The notes beneath the pieces are model-generated. The model saw nothing but the letters and a program-made list of their open reading frames with translations. It made no database searches and had not been told where the DNA came from. Both the position numbers and the translations under genes were made by a program. Source: Pseudomonadota bacterium (GTDB lineage Bacteria > Pseudomonadota > Gammaproteobacteria > UBA4575). From it: DNA of 19,413 nucleotides. Shown here one piece after another: positions 6,267 to 14,829 of the stretch (the stretch's first letter is position 1; each line of letters starts with the position of its first letter). The DNA lies in assembly GCA_009839635.1 (NCBI GenBank), contig VXPJ01000065.1, positions 2,739 through 22,151 on the forward strand. The letters run 5' to 3'.

Positions 6267-8104
6267 AGCCGAACCACGATCCGAAGCTGTACCAGACCCT
6301 TCTGGAGAACCTGTCGGACGGGGTGATCGTCATCGGTTCCGACGGGCATGTCCAGATCGCCAACAGTGCCTTCTGCCAGATGTTCGAATTCGATCCCGAG
6401 GAAGTGGAAGGAAGCCTCTTCGGAGAGCTCTTCATCATGTTCGAGGGGTTCGATGAATTCGTCGAGATCATCCTCAAGGCGGTGACGGACCGGCACAGTG
6501 GCGAACGGCAGGTCACCAGCGTGCGCATCAGGGAGGAACCACGACTCCTGTCGGTCACGACTTCATATCTGTCCACCACGCACCCGGAAGAAGCAGAACA
6601 GACTGCGGTCGTCGCCGTAATTTCCGACATCACCGAAATCCAGGAGTTGCGTGAGACCGAGCTGCGCATGGCGAAAGTGACCGAGAAGCAGCGCGACGAG
6701 CTCCAGGTCGCATATCGCGATCTCGAGAACCGTAACGCGGAACTTTCCCAAATAGGGAAAAAAATTCAAACGACACGCAATGCGGCAACCATCGCCGTAC
6801 TCACCCTGTTCCTTGTCCTCGGCATCTGGCATCTCCAGCCGGTAGGCCTCTCCGGCCCGGATGCCTCTTCGGAACCGCCCCTTGATTTGCTGGCCGATGA
6901 TCCTGGCACCATGCAAACGATGGTGGTGGAAACCAGGGATTTTGATTCAACAATCACCTTGAGGGGCCACCTGGTCCCGGGCCGCATCGTGGAGATCATC
7001 AGCCCGATCGAAAGCCATGTAAGCTCGGTGCACGTCGTTCCCGGCCAGCGGGTGACGGAAGGCGATAGGCTGGTCGGTCTCGATGCGAGCCAACTGGCCG
7101 CGGAGTACCGGCAGACCCAGGTCGACTACATCAAGGCGCGTGACCGGCTCGCTGAAGTCGAAGACTGGGCAAATAGTGCGGAAATGGCACGTGCACGCCG
7201 CGCCTTGCGCCGCGCGAAGATGGGGCTCGACGATTCGCAGCAAAACCTCAAGCGGACCGCCTTTTTGCTGGAACAGGGAATCGTGCCGGCCTCGGAGCAT
7301 GAAGAGGCGCAACGACAGCTCCAGAACCGGAAGCTGGATTTCGAAGAAGCTGAGCGGGAGCTGGAGTCCGTCAAGTTGCAGGGCGGAGCCGAGGAACAAC
7401 GGGTGGTGAAACTGGAGGCGGAGAATGCGGAGAGCCGATTGCGCGCACACGAAAAGAAGCTGGGGCAGACCGAAATCCTGGCACCGATTTCAGGCGCCGT
7501 CATGCCTGTGGCCAGTGGGCCCGGGGGGAAACCACTGGTGCGGGGCCGCTCGGTTGCGCAGGGGGAACTGCTGCTGAGCATTGCCGATTTCGAGCGCCTC
7601 TCGGTCGTGACCAGCATCGATGAGGTGGATGTACGGAAAATCCAGATTGGCCAGAAAGCCAGGATCACCGGTCCCGGCTTTCCCGGCCTGCAGGCCGAAG
7701 GGTCTGTCACGTTTGTCTCCTCACAGGCCGACAGGGGTTCACGACAGCGCAATACCCCGCAATTTGAGATCACCGTGGCCCTGGACAGGCTGGATGCTGA
7801 AGCTCTCAGCCGTTTGCGGGTCGGCATGTCGGCACATGTCACGATCGTTGTGTACAGCCAGCCGCAGGCGCTGCTCATCCCGTTGCATGCCGTGGTCCAG
7901 TCGGCCGACGGGGCGCGGGTGCACATCGTCGATCCGAAGACCCAGGCCATCGAGCAAAGAACCGTCACCCTCGGCCTCACAACGCTGGATTCCGTTGAGG
8001 TGATGGAAGGGCTTGCCGCAGGCGAGACCATCGTCCTGTTCGTTTCCTCGCCCGAGACACGCCACCAAGGCGTTGTTCCGATGCACGGAGGCTTGCTGCC
8101 ATGA
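6263..8104 (+). CDS. PAS domain fused to HlyD/MacA-type periplasmic adaptor
   Basis: The GTG at 6263 overlaps the tolC-like stop, with AGGAGG at 6250-6255. Residues of about 8-125 are a PAS domain (LLENLSDGVIVIGSDGHV, IANSAFCQMF, and the closing VISDITEIQELRE). Residues 125-170 form a charged coiled coil like the linker of sensor kinases. Residues 174-191 are one membrane helix. The remainder is a membrane-fusion adaptor: lipoyl-like half (VVPGQRVTEGDRLVGLD, about 258-274), a long alpha-hairpin (280-400), second lipoyl half (ILAPISGAVMPV, 405-416), and beta-barrel and membrane-proximal domains. Normal adaptors are 350-400 residues and have no cytoplasmic domain; this one has 613. It should link pump and channel while sensing a cytoplasmic cue such as redox state or a ligand. 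No kinase or cyclase domain follows the PAS. Confidence 0.9.
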   Translation: MKPNHDPKLYQTLLENLSDGVIVIGSDGHVQIANSAFCQMFEFDPEEVEGSLFGELFIMFEGFDEFVEIILKAVTDRHSGERQVTSVRIREEPRLLSVTTSYLSTTHPEEAEQTAVVAVISDITEIQELRETELRMAKVTEKQRDELQVAYRDLENRNAELSQIGKKIQTTRNAATIAVLTLFLVLGIWHLQPVGLSGPDASSEPPLDLLADDPGTMQTMVVETRDFDSTITLRGHLVPGRIVEIISPIESHVSSVHVVPGQRVTEGDRLVGLDASQLAAEYRQTQVDYIKARDRLAEVEDWANSAEMARARRALRRAKMGLDDSQQNLKRTAFLLEQGIVPASEHEEAQRQLQNRKLDFEEAERELESVKLQGGAEEQRVVKLEAENAESRLRAHEKKLGQTEILAPISGAVMPVASGPGGKPLVRGRSVAQGELLLSIADFERLSVVTSIDEVDVRKIQIGQKARITGPGFPGLQAEGSVTFVSSQADRGSRQRNTPQFEITVALDRLDAEALSRLRVGMSAHVTIVVYSQPQALLIPLHAVVQSADGARVHIVDPKTQAIEQRTVTLGLTTLDSVEVMEGLAAGETIVLFVSSPETRHQGVVPMHGGLLP

Positions 8105-8871
8105 GTACATCGTCCTGCGTGTTGCGCCTGGCAGACATTAAACGGTCCTACCAGATCGGGCCTGTCACGACGGAGGTCTTGCGAGGGTTCGATTTGGAGA
8201 TCGAAGCGGGCGACCTGCTGTCGGTCATGGGGCCTTCGGGCAGCGGCAAGTCGACGCTCATGAACATTATCGGCCTGCTGGATCAGCCGACATCAGGGGC
8301 CTGTTTCCTCAACGGGCGCGATGTCTCCAAGCTCGGGGACGACGAAATCTCGACTTTGCGCAATCGGTACATCGGATTTGTTTTCCAATCATTTCATCTG
8401 CTGGCGAATCTGACCGCGCTTGAGAATGTTTGCCTGCCGATGGTGTATCGGGGCATGGGAAGTGCGGAGATGAAACGCCGGGCGCGCTCTCTTCTGGAGC
8501 GGGTCGACATGGGCGATCGGATGAGCCACCGTCCGGACCAGCTCTCGGGCGGCCAGAAGCAAAGGGTCGCAATTGCCCGGGCACTGGTGGGAGAGCCCGC
8601 GCTGCTGCTGGCCGACGAACCGACAGGAGCCCTGGACCCCGAGATGTCCGACGAAGTGGTCAACCTGCTCCTGCAGATGAATGTGGAGCGGGGAGTCACT
8701 GTTTTGATCATCACGCACGACCCGCTGGTTGCAGATCAGTGTACCCGCCAGTTGCACATCCAGGACGGAACGCTCCTCGAAACGGAACGCACGCCCCCTG
8801 GTACCGCTTCACCGTCACCCCGAATCATGCAGGAAAGTGCCCGGGAAAGCGCGCCAGCCATCCCTCCATGA
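8101..8871 (+). CDS. MacB/LolD-type ABC transporter ATPase
   Basis: All ABC ATPase motifs are present: Walker A GPSGSGKS (residues 44-51), Q-loop Gln96 in GFVFQ, signature LSGGQKQR (148-155), Walker B LLLADEPTGALD (168-179) and the switch His206 in ITHD. The Lys-Ser-Thr-Leu-Met-Asn-Ile-Ile-Gly stretch after Walker A and the ENVCLPMVYRG segment are typical of the LolD/MacB subfamily, which powers mechanotransmission rather than classical transport. About 25 low-complexity residues follow the domain. The start overlaps the adaptor stop (ATGA), and the stop overlaps the permease start in the same way, so all four genes are translationally coupled. Confidence 0.92.
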   Translation: MSTSSCVLRLADIKRSYQIGPVTTEVLRGFDLEIEAGDLLSVMGPSGSGKSTLMNIIGLLDQPTSGACFLNGRDVSKLGDDEISTLRNRYIGFVFQSFHLLANLTALENVCLPMVYRGMGSAEMKRRARSLLERVDMGDRMSHRPDQLSGGQKQRVAIARALVGEPALLLADEPTGALDPEMSDEVVNLLLQMNVERGVTVLIITHDPLVADQCTRQLHIQDGTLLETERTPPGTASPSPRIMQESARESAPAIPP

Positions 8872-10097
8872 TGCCGGACTTCGTGCCAAACGCGCGGCTT
8901 TTCCTGATTCTGGCCACCAATGCCAGGGAAGCACTCGCAAGCCTGTACAGGGCGCGGCTTCGCACGGTGCTTGGCCTGGTCGGGATCATGATCGGGATTT
9001 CCTCGGTCATCACCATGATTTCGCTTGGAGAAATCGCCAAAGAACAGGCTCGCAAGGAGTTCGAGGCCCTTGGCACCGACATCATGCTGATCCGCAAGTC
9101 ATCCCGGACTTCGGGTCCCGGGACGGCGGCAGAAATCCGCCTGGCGGATGCGGTGGCGCTGGTGGAAGTGGCGTCCATCTCGAAGGTGGCGCCCAGAACC
9201 CAGGGGCACGGAGAATTCTATCATGCCGGGGAAAGGGTCGGGCGCGGGAGCATCCAGGGGGTCACCGCCGCCTTTGCAGATATAAACCGGCTCTCCCTCG
9301 CGGAAGGCCGATTCATTTCGGATTTCGATGTCGACCGCCACTTCTGCGTTATTGGTGCCGGCATCGCAGACGCGATGCGCCGGGGCGGTGCAGACCGGCT
9401 GGTGGGCGAAATCGTCGAGGCGAGGAACATGCTCTGCACCATCATTGGCGTGCTCGAGCACAGGACAGAAAACTATGTGCTGCCCATCCAGGTGCAAGCG
9501 AATGAGTCTGTTTTCTTACCCATTACGACCTCAAGACGGATCGTTACCCCGCCGGAGATCAATACAATTGTCGCCCGCTCGCACGCAGGCGCCCATCATG
9601 CAGCAGCTGCATCGGACGTCCGGTCATTCTTCCACAAGCGGGCGCCCCAGCTGGAACTCGAAATCCTCACTGCCAAGGAACTGATCGCACAAATGGAAAC
9701 GCAGATGGGCATCTTTACCCTGTTGCTGGGGGCGACCGGCAGCATTGCGCTGATTGTCGGAGGCATCGGTATCATGAACATCATGCTGGTATCCGTCGCC
9801 GAGCGCCGCCGCGAAATTGCTATTCGCCGTGCGCACGGCGCACGGCGCCGTGACATCCAGAGCCAGTTTCTCATCGAATCCATCATCTTGACCTTGGCGG
9901 GCGGTGCGCTCGGCATTCTGCTGGGCCTGCTGGTCACCTGGGGAATCTGCCGGTTCAATGGCTGGGAGTTCTTTATTTCGGGTTTTTCCGTGGCGAGCGG
10001 TGTGGGTACCGCCACCGTAACCGGCCTGTTCTTCGGATTCCAGCCCGCCCGCCATGCCGCACAACTCGACCCCATCGCCGGACTCCAGGGCGAATAA
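8868..10097 (+). CDS. MacB-like ABC transporter permease (FtsX family)
   Basis: The ATG at 8868 overlaps the ATPase stop (ATGA), which decides the start; the frame is open further upstream only as a shadow. The 409-residue product has one N-terminal membrane helix (about 30-52, after RARLRTVLGLVGIMIGISS), a periplasmic MacB core domain (about 55-275), and three C-terminal helices with the FtsX hallmark GGIGIMNIMLVSVAERRREI followed by GARRRDIQSQFLIES. It ends LDPIAGLQGE, as MacB proteins do. ATPase and permease are separate here, unlike E. coli MacB. With the channel and adaptor it forms a tripartite pump for drugs, peptides, lipids or siderophores; the substrate cannot be read from sequence. 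Confidence 0.9.
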   Translation: MMPDFVPNARLFLILATNAREALASLYRARLRTVLGLVGIMIGISSVITMISLGEIAKEQARKEFEALGTDIMLIRKSSRTSGPGTAAEIRLADAVALVEVASISKVAPRTQGHGEFYHAGERVGRGSIQGVTAAFADINRLSLAEGRFISDFDVDRHFCVIGAGIADAMRRGGADRLVGEIVEARNMLCTIIGVLEHRTENYVLPIQVQANESVFLPITTSRRIVTPPEINTIVARSHAGAHHAAAASDVRSFFHKRAPQLELEILTAKELIAQMETQMGIFTLLLGATGSIALIVGGIGIMNIMLVSVAERRREIAIRRAHGARRRDIQSQFLIESIILTLAGGALGILLGLLVTWGICRFNGWEFFISGFSVASGVGTATVTGLFFGFQPARHAAQLDPIAGLQGE

Positions 10098-10257
10098 GCC
10101 AACATCAACCAAACCCTGCAAAGCCTGCTGCTGCCTGCAAGCCACGCACGGAGGGCTTCTGGACTCTTCTTCAGTTCATGTAAAGGATCTGGGCCGGTGA
10201 GCAGGCGTGCCAGGGACCGTAGCGAGGAGCGATCCCCGGAGGGTGCCAAATTCCCGC

Positions 10258-10782
10258 TCAGTCATCATCCACAATGATTACCTGCACTTTGATGGTGCTC
10301 GGTATATGATGACTCCCGCTATGGGACTGCCAGTTGCTCCCTCCTCCCGGTATGACTTCAGGATTCGTTAATTTGATCCAGTAGTCCTCTTCTCCTTCCT
10401 TTTCAGAGTCTTCCACAGTTGACGGAGTCAGGTCCAGATATTTCGAATAGCGACCGGCACTGGTGAATGTAACCTTCCACCCGGTTGGACAGAACTTGGG
10501 ATAGTCCGTTCCTTCAGGGTAATTGCTGCCGAAAAAACTCGCAGAATATCCGCCCTTCGCAGATCCGTCCTCCGTACAGATCCGATACCTTACGGCCTCA
10601 TAACCTTTCGAGCGGCGCCTCGCCTCATGTGGAAACGTAGGCAATTTCACTCTATAACTTCCGGATTCTCCTTCCGTGACTCTGACCTGGGAATAGGCAA
10701 AAGCACTGGAAGCTGCAAAGAACAGCATTCCGGCGATCGACACTCCACACAGCACCCCAAGCAGATTCTTTGCGACTTTCAT
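10258..10782 (-). CDS. Secreted Calx-beta-like protein (174 aa)
   Basis: AGGAGA is 6 bases before the ATG. Residues 1-29 are a signal peptide (core LLGVLCGVSIAGMLFFAA, cleavage near AFA-YS). The remainder follows the Calx-beta pattern with insertions: RVTEGESGSYRVKL, YRICTEDGSAKGGY, WKVTF, then the acidic VEDSEKEGEEDYWIKL and a final KVQVIIVDDD strand. Two cysteines in the domain (about residues 69 and 97) could form a disulfide. It is the fourth small Calx-beta protein of the window. It lies 162 bases beyond the heme-protein gene on the same strand and converges with the export operon, so it may be the last gene of the cytochrome cluster or have its own promoter. Confidence 0.75.
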   Translation of the reverse strand: MKVAKNLLGVLCGVSIAGMLFFAASSAFAYSQVRVTEGESGSYRVKLPTFPHEARRRSKGYEAVRYRICTEDGSAKGGYSASFFGSNYPEGTDYPKFCPTGWKVTFTSAGRYSKYLDLTPSTVEDSEKEGEEDYWIKLTNPEVIPGGGSNWQSHSGSHHIPSTIKVQVIIVDDD

Positions 10783-10944
10783 TGGATTCTCCTTTCTTTC
10801 AACTAAAATAATTCAGGTGTGTGCTGATCCAGGGTTCGGTCAATCTCCTTCCGTATGGCTCTTGCAGGCTCGCCCGGATGCCCAGCTGACAGCTTTCTCA
10901 TGACGGTAACAAAGGGGATGTCTGACCTTGTGATGCCACAGGTG

Positions 10945-11508
10945 TCAGTCCATCGGGAAGCGAATGACCACACCGCCCATTACTTCGCCTACACTGAGAT
11001 CTCTGCGTGGAGAGTCCTTGTGGTTGTTGTGGCACTGGACACAGGCTTCGACGACGGCGTAATCGGGGTACACTGCACTGAAATAGCGCTCACCCCCCAA
11101 CTCCTCTTGCCCGTAGAAGTTTTCTCCCGGGTTATCGGCAACATGCTCAAGTCCCTGTCGCTCCAGGTCGGTGGCCGGGCCGTTCTTCTTGTTAATCGGA
11201 TGCAGCGACAGCAGCGAATAGGAGAAGTTTTCCGTGTTGTCCAGCACGGCCTCGGCCACGAAACGAAACATCTGTGACGGCAGCGGCAGGCCTGCATCGT
11301 CCTCAAAGTGCTCCGAGGCAACCAGGATCTCCTCATCCACGCTAAGGCGCTGGACCACGACACGGGTGTAGACCTCACGGTTGGCCGACATCACCTGGTA
11401 CAGCATGTCCGCGGCCTTCTCGTAGGAAACACCCTCGGCTGCCAATGCAGCTGTCATGGACATACCAATACTCCACAAGAGTCCCACCACCAGTGCAATT
11501 CGCTTCAT
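10945..11508 (-). CDS. Tll0287/DUF3365-like monoheme protein
   Basis: GGGGAG lies 6 bases before the ATG at 11508, which fixes the start (the ATG at 11514 abuts the ribosome site). A signal peptide (core IALVVGLLWSIGMSM, cleavage near ALA-AE) precedes a domain with C-terminal ACVQCHNNHKDSPRRDLSVG followed by GEVMGGVVIRFP. This is the family pattern of Tll0287-like (DUF3365) PAS-like heme domains: one CxxCH for covalent heme c, then the Val-Met-Gly-Gly strand. The 187-residue length is typical. Such domains act as periplasmic heme sensors or electron carriers. Its place behind the 11-heme cytochrome suggests it shares that electron route; a separate sensing role is possible. Confidence 0.85.
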   Translation of the reverse strand: MKRIALVVGLLWSIGMSMTAALAAEGVSYEKAADMLYQVMSANREVYTRVVVQRLSVDEEILVASEHFEDDAGLPLPSQMFRFVAEAVLDNTENFSYSLLSLHPINKKNGPATDLERQGLEHVADNPGENFYGQEELGGERYFSAVYPDYAVVEACVQCHNNHKDSPRRDLSVGEVMGGVVIRFPMD

Positions 11509-11635
11509 GAGCATCTCCCCGTCTATTAATAGGCGTACATTTTCCCTGAAATCTTCGTGCGGCTCAACACGGTCATGGAGCCATGCGTGCACTCGATTTC
11601 ATGGACCGGACAGCTTGATACCATACAGCCTTCCA

Positions 11636-13081
11636 TCAGTCCTCCGGCGCTTCGGGGTTCCGGCTGCGTGCGATGGCCCAGTCAATGCTGTGCACGCGCA
11701 CCCCGGGTGGGCCTGTGAAGTTGTTGCGGATGAGCTTGGGGTCGGCGAGCGCCTCGAGCGAGAAGCCGAGGCTGTGACAGTCCAGGCAGACGCTGCGGAT
11801 CATTTTTTCGTTGGGCCGCAGGTTGTCGTTCTGGTTGTGGGTGGTGCGTACCTTTTTGCGGTGTTCGAGTTTTGGCATGTGGCAGCTCGCACAGCTGACG
11901 CTGCTGCCGGGCGGGGCCTCACCGGCCTGCTCCCGTTGCCAGAGCACGTGGTGGGGACTGTCGAAATAGCTGCGGGTGTGCGCATCATCGTGGCAGGATG
12001 CACAGGCCTCGAGCGCAGCATGCGCGGTATCGAGGGCATGCTCGGTGTGACAGCTCGCGCAGTCGACGGCCATAGCGGGGTGTGCATCGGCACGCATGGG
12101 CAGACGTGCTTCGCCCACGGTCATCCTGACAGGCAGGCCCGGGTCGCCGAGCCAGCGGCCCATCCACCCCGGCAGGTCCCGGGGCTTTGCGATGCCGGGA
12201 TGCTGGCGCATGCCGTGGCGTCCCAGGACAAACGTCTTGGCCTGCGGCTTGTGGCACTCCATGCACACGCGCATCGGCGGGGCATCGATCCAGTGTGCCA
12301 GCGCCTGCGAGCTCGGGGCATCTTTGGCGGCATCCGCCGCATGGCAGGCAGTGCAGTTGACCCCGGCCCGTGCATGGCCGGAACCCGCCCAGTGCTGCAG
12401 TGCGCCCGGCTCGGCAAGCGCATCCGGGGGTGCAACGGCATCGCCTGGCTGTAAGGCCTTGTCTGTGGACACCGGCCGGGCACGGTAGCGTGCGGTCAGC
12501 CCGTGTACGGCCGGGCGTGTCGGCTCAGGCTGGCCGGCATGCCCGAGCAGGAAGTCCTCGAAGAGCGCGCGGTTGTCGTGGAAGTTGTGACAGCCTGCCG
12601 TCGCACAGGTCTCAAAGCCCAGGCCCGCGTGACTGGCCCGGGTCGTGCGGATATCCTGCTCGCCCTGCGAGTGGCACGCCACGCAAAAGTCCATCGCCAC
12701 GGTGACCGCACTCTCGCGCGTGATCTCCGGGCGGTGCTCGATGTGACAGGGGGTACACTGGCGGGCATCCAGCTTGTCCCAGTACTCGGCCATGCGCGGG
12801 TTGCGAAAGCGCTTGCGCGAGTGGCTGTCCTTGGCCGCCTTCAGTTCATCCTCGTGGCACTTCCTGCAATTTTTGTTGAGCGCCTTTTGTGCGGCCTTGG
12901 CATCGGCGAACACCGATCGGCCATGGCAGGTCTCGCAGGCCATCTCCAGCTGATGGTGGGCATGCGTGGTCTCCCCGCTCAGCAGCATGCGCCGGTCCCC
13001 GGCCACGGTCATCGTCACGACCACGTACGCGGCACCCAGCAGGGTCAGTCCCAGCACGGCCTGCATGAGTCTGAGAAACAC
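11636..13081 (-). CDS. Membrane-anchored multiheme cytochrome c (about 11 hemes)
   Basis: The start is GTG at 13081 with AGGGAA 6 bases upstream. Residues of about 5-27 are a hydrophobic signal-anchor. Ten CxxCH motifs are seen, at residues 49, 72, 109, 133, 243, 273, 341, 360, 397 and 432, plus one CATAGCH (CX4CH) at 159, so up to eleven hemes c. Many non-motif histidines could serve as distal ligands. The spacing does not match NrfA, octaheme reductases, HAO or MtrA-type decahemes that I can recall, so the exact family is open. It starts 10 bases after the stop of the cytochrome b fusion, so the pair probably moves electrons from the quinol pool to the periplasm. A role as a terminal reductase cannot be excluded. 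Confidence 0.88.
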   Translation of the reverse strand: MFLRLMQAVLGLTLLGAAYVVVTMTVAGDRRMLLSGETTHAHHQLEMACETCHGRSVFADAKAAQKALNKNCRKCHEDELKAAKDSHSRKRFRNPRMAEYWDKLDARQCTPCHIEHRPEITRESAVTVAMDFCVACHSQGEQDIRTTRASHAGLGFETCATAGCHNFHDNRALFEDFLLGHAGQPEPTRPAVHGLTARYRARPVSTDKALQPGDAVAPPDALAEPGALQHWAGSGHARAGVNCTACHAADAAKDAPSSQALAHWIDAPPMRVCMECHKPQAKTFVLGRHGMRQHPGIAKPRDLPGWMGRWLGDPGLPVRMTVGEARLPMRADAHPAMAVDCASCHTEHALDTAHAALEACASCHDDAHTRSYFDSPHHVLWQREQAGEAPPGSSVSCASCHMPKLEHRKKVRTTHNQNDNLRPNEKMIRSVCLDCHSLGFSLEALADPKLIRNNFTGPPGVRVHSIDWAIARSRNPEAPED

Positions 13082-13091
13082 GCGATGTTCC

Positions 13092-14273
13092 CTAGTAGAG
13101 GTACACGGACAGGATGTGCACGATCAAAAGGGCGGGCAGCGGGCACAGTGCCAGGGCATGTACCCAGATCAGGATGCGCCGCGCGGCAAAGACCCGGCTC
13201 AGGCTGATCTGCCTGAAGTGGGGTGCACCGCCGACCACGACCCCGGTCAGTGCGCCCGAAAGTAGCACGGTGAGGTAGGTGGCCATGAGCGCGGCATTCA
13301 GGTTATCGCCCAGGCGAAACCCCGTGTGCATGAACAGAACAAATACGCAGGCGATCCCCAGGACGAGGTGGGACAGCCTCCAGCGATGCGAGCCCGAGAT
13401 CCAGGCCAGCAGCTGCTTCTTGAGTGCAATGGCGATCATCAGGCCTGCCACGCTGAGCGCGAGCAGCAGGTAGCCGCTGAACTGCTTCCAGGTGCCGTCG
13501 AACCAGAGCTGTGCAGGGAGCGAAGGGCCGTAGCGGTCCGGAACCCCGATGCCCGGCATCAGCACGGTTGCGATCACGGCTGCGCTGGCCACAAGGGCCA
13601 GGGTCAGCAGCGACTTCTTGAAGCGCGCCGCCTGGGCGCGCGCTGCACGGATGATCTGGTCCTGGATTTCGCTGATGGCCCCGGTGAGTTCGCGGCCGAT
13701 CAGGTCCATCCTGCGCAACAATTCGAGCCGGGAGGCGGTCTGTTTGGCCTCCCACTCGGGAAACAGGTCAGGAAGGATCTGGCAGGCATCCACCAGGCTG
13801 ATCAGAGCCACATCCCGGGGGTCCGGAATCTCATCGGAGACGACGTCCTCGATGCGCGACTTGACCGCCTGCAGGGGAGCCTCATCCAGGGTGGGATAGG
13901 ACACGGAGCGAAATATCCCCAGAAAGCGGTTGTGCTGTCTTTTCAGGATGCGGCGATCGACCAGGCTGTCCAGGGCCTGCTCCCGGATCAGGGCGGCATC
14001 CTCGGTGGCCAGCACCCGGATCCATGCAGGGGCATCGGTCACGTCCGTGCGGGCAGAAATCTTCTCCAGCACACGGTCGAGCATGGGGTTGCCCGTGGGC
14101 ACGGGGTCCGTGACGACGAGTGCCTGCAGGTCCGTGTCAATCCGGAAGGCAAAGGCAAGATCCATCAGGATGGCGCCCGCCAGGGCACATTCAAAGGCAT
14201 GTTCCTTGACGGGAAGAAACAGGCCCTCTTCATCCCCTAACAGGAGGAGGAGTTCCTCTGTGAATGTCAGCAT
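13092..14273 (-). CDS. GPP34 (GOLPH3-like) domain fused to diheme cytochrome b
   Basis: AGGAC is 5 bases before the ATG at 14273; the longer frame to 14330 adds an unlikely leader. Residues 1-170 match the GPP34 pattern: LTFTEELLLLLGDEEG, then LAGAILMDLA, RILKRQHNRFLGIF with YPT, and DPRDVALISLVDACQIL. GPP34 is the fold of GOLPH3/Vps74, known for phosphoinositide and membrane binding; bacterial copies are poorly understood. A helical linker (180-218) leads to four membrane helices (about 221-243, 265-285, 302-318 with 327-349, 367-392). His302/His316 and His372/His386 are each 14 residues apart on two helices, the classic bis-histidine ligation of two hemes b. The fusion should pass electrons from quinol to the multiheme cytochrome gene 10 bases downstream. 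Confidence 0.85.
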   Translation of the reverse strand: MLTFTEELLLLLGDEEGLFLPVKEHAFECALAGAILMDLAFAFRIDTDLQALVVTDPVPTGNPMLDRVLEKISARTDVTDAPAWIRVLATEDAALIREQALDSLVDRRILKRQHNRFLGIFRSVSYPTLDEAPLQAVKSRIEDVVSDEIPDPRDVALISLVDACQILPDLFPEWEAKQTASRLELLRRMDLIGRELTGAISEIQDQIIRAARAQAARFKKSLLTLALVASAAVIATVLMPGIGVPDRYGPSLPAQLWFDGTWKQFSGYLLLALSVAGLMIAIALKKQLLAWISGSHRWRLSHLVLGIACVFVLFMHTGFRLGDNLNAALMATYLTVLLSGALTGVVVGGAPHFRQISLSRVFAARRILIWVHALALCPLPALLIVHILSVYLY

Positions 14274-14829
14274 AGGCTGTCCTGCAAAAGTGCATGCAAA
14301 ATCCAAACTGTATCCCATGAAAGAAGGCAACGGCCCCCGGCACGGTATACATCTGGATCATGAAAAAGTCTACGGCTTCACTTTCCAAATCTCAACCGGA
14401 GAGATGCTTGCTCCACCCAGGTATACACAGCCTTTTCTGACGATACCAAAACGGCCTGCAGCATGGAGGTCACGGTCGGAGATTCAATTGATGTCAGCGG
14501 TACGGGCGCACGTGGCGTACAGATGGGCATCGGCAATGCCCAAGGTCTCCGGAGCCCGAACCTTCGGTTCCGGATGATCATGGAGCGCTATGCACCGTGC
14601 ACGGCGCTGTATGTGGCGTTGGGGTCGTTTCTTCTGGGACTGGATGTGCCGGCCTGCACCAGCCCACCCCTTCTGTCCTCTGCTTAGCTTGGCTGGATCG
14701 AGCTGTTTGGTAGCAGCGCCAAGTTCTGGGGGGACTGCAGGATGATTATGATCTGGAAGATTCCAGGAACAAGATCGCTGGCTCGCTTGAAAAAATTGCA
14801 AGCCATGGCGCGGCGCGCTCCCTGCAGCC
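14274..14829. other. Gap of about 550 bases with weak competing reading frames
   Basis: It holds the expected promoter of the cytochrome cluster and the 3' flank of the surface protein (-). On +, a frame open from about 14365 to 14687 (ATG at 14463) reads MEVTVGDSIDVSGTGARG and on; on -, 14378-14581 is open. Neither has a ribosome site or a family I recognise, and their overlap means at most one is real. I saw no clear terminator or -35/-10 pair. Confidence 0.3.

Noticed and set aside
8430..8867. Upstream extension of the permease frame
   Set aside because: It overlaps the ATPase signature and Walker B in another frame; the ATGA junction at 8868 is the natural start.
11456..13207. Long + strand frames (11456-12454, 12503-13207) opposite the multiheme cytochrome
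   Set aside because: They are antisense shadows of a GC-rich gene whose - strand frame has eleven heme motifs and proper starts.
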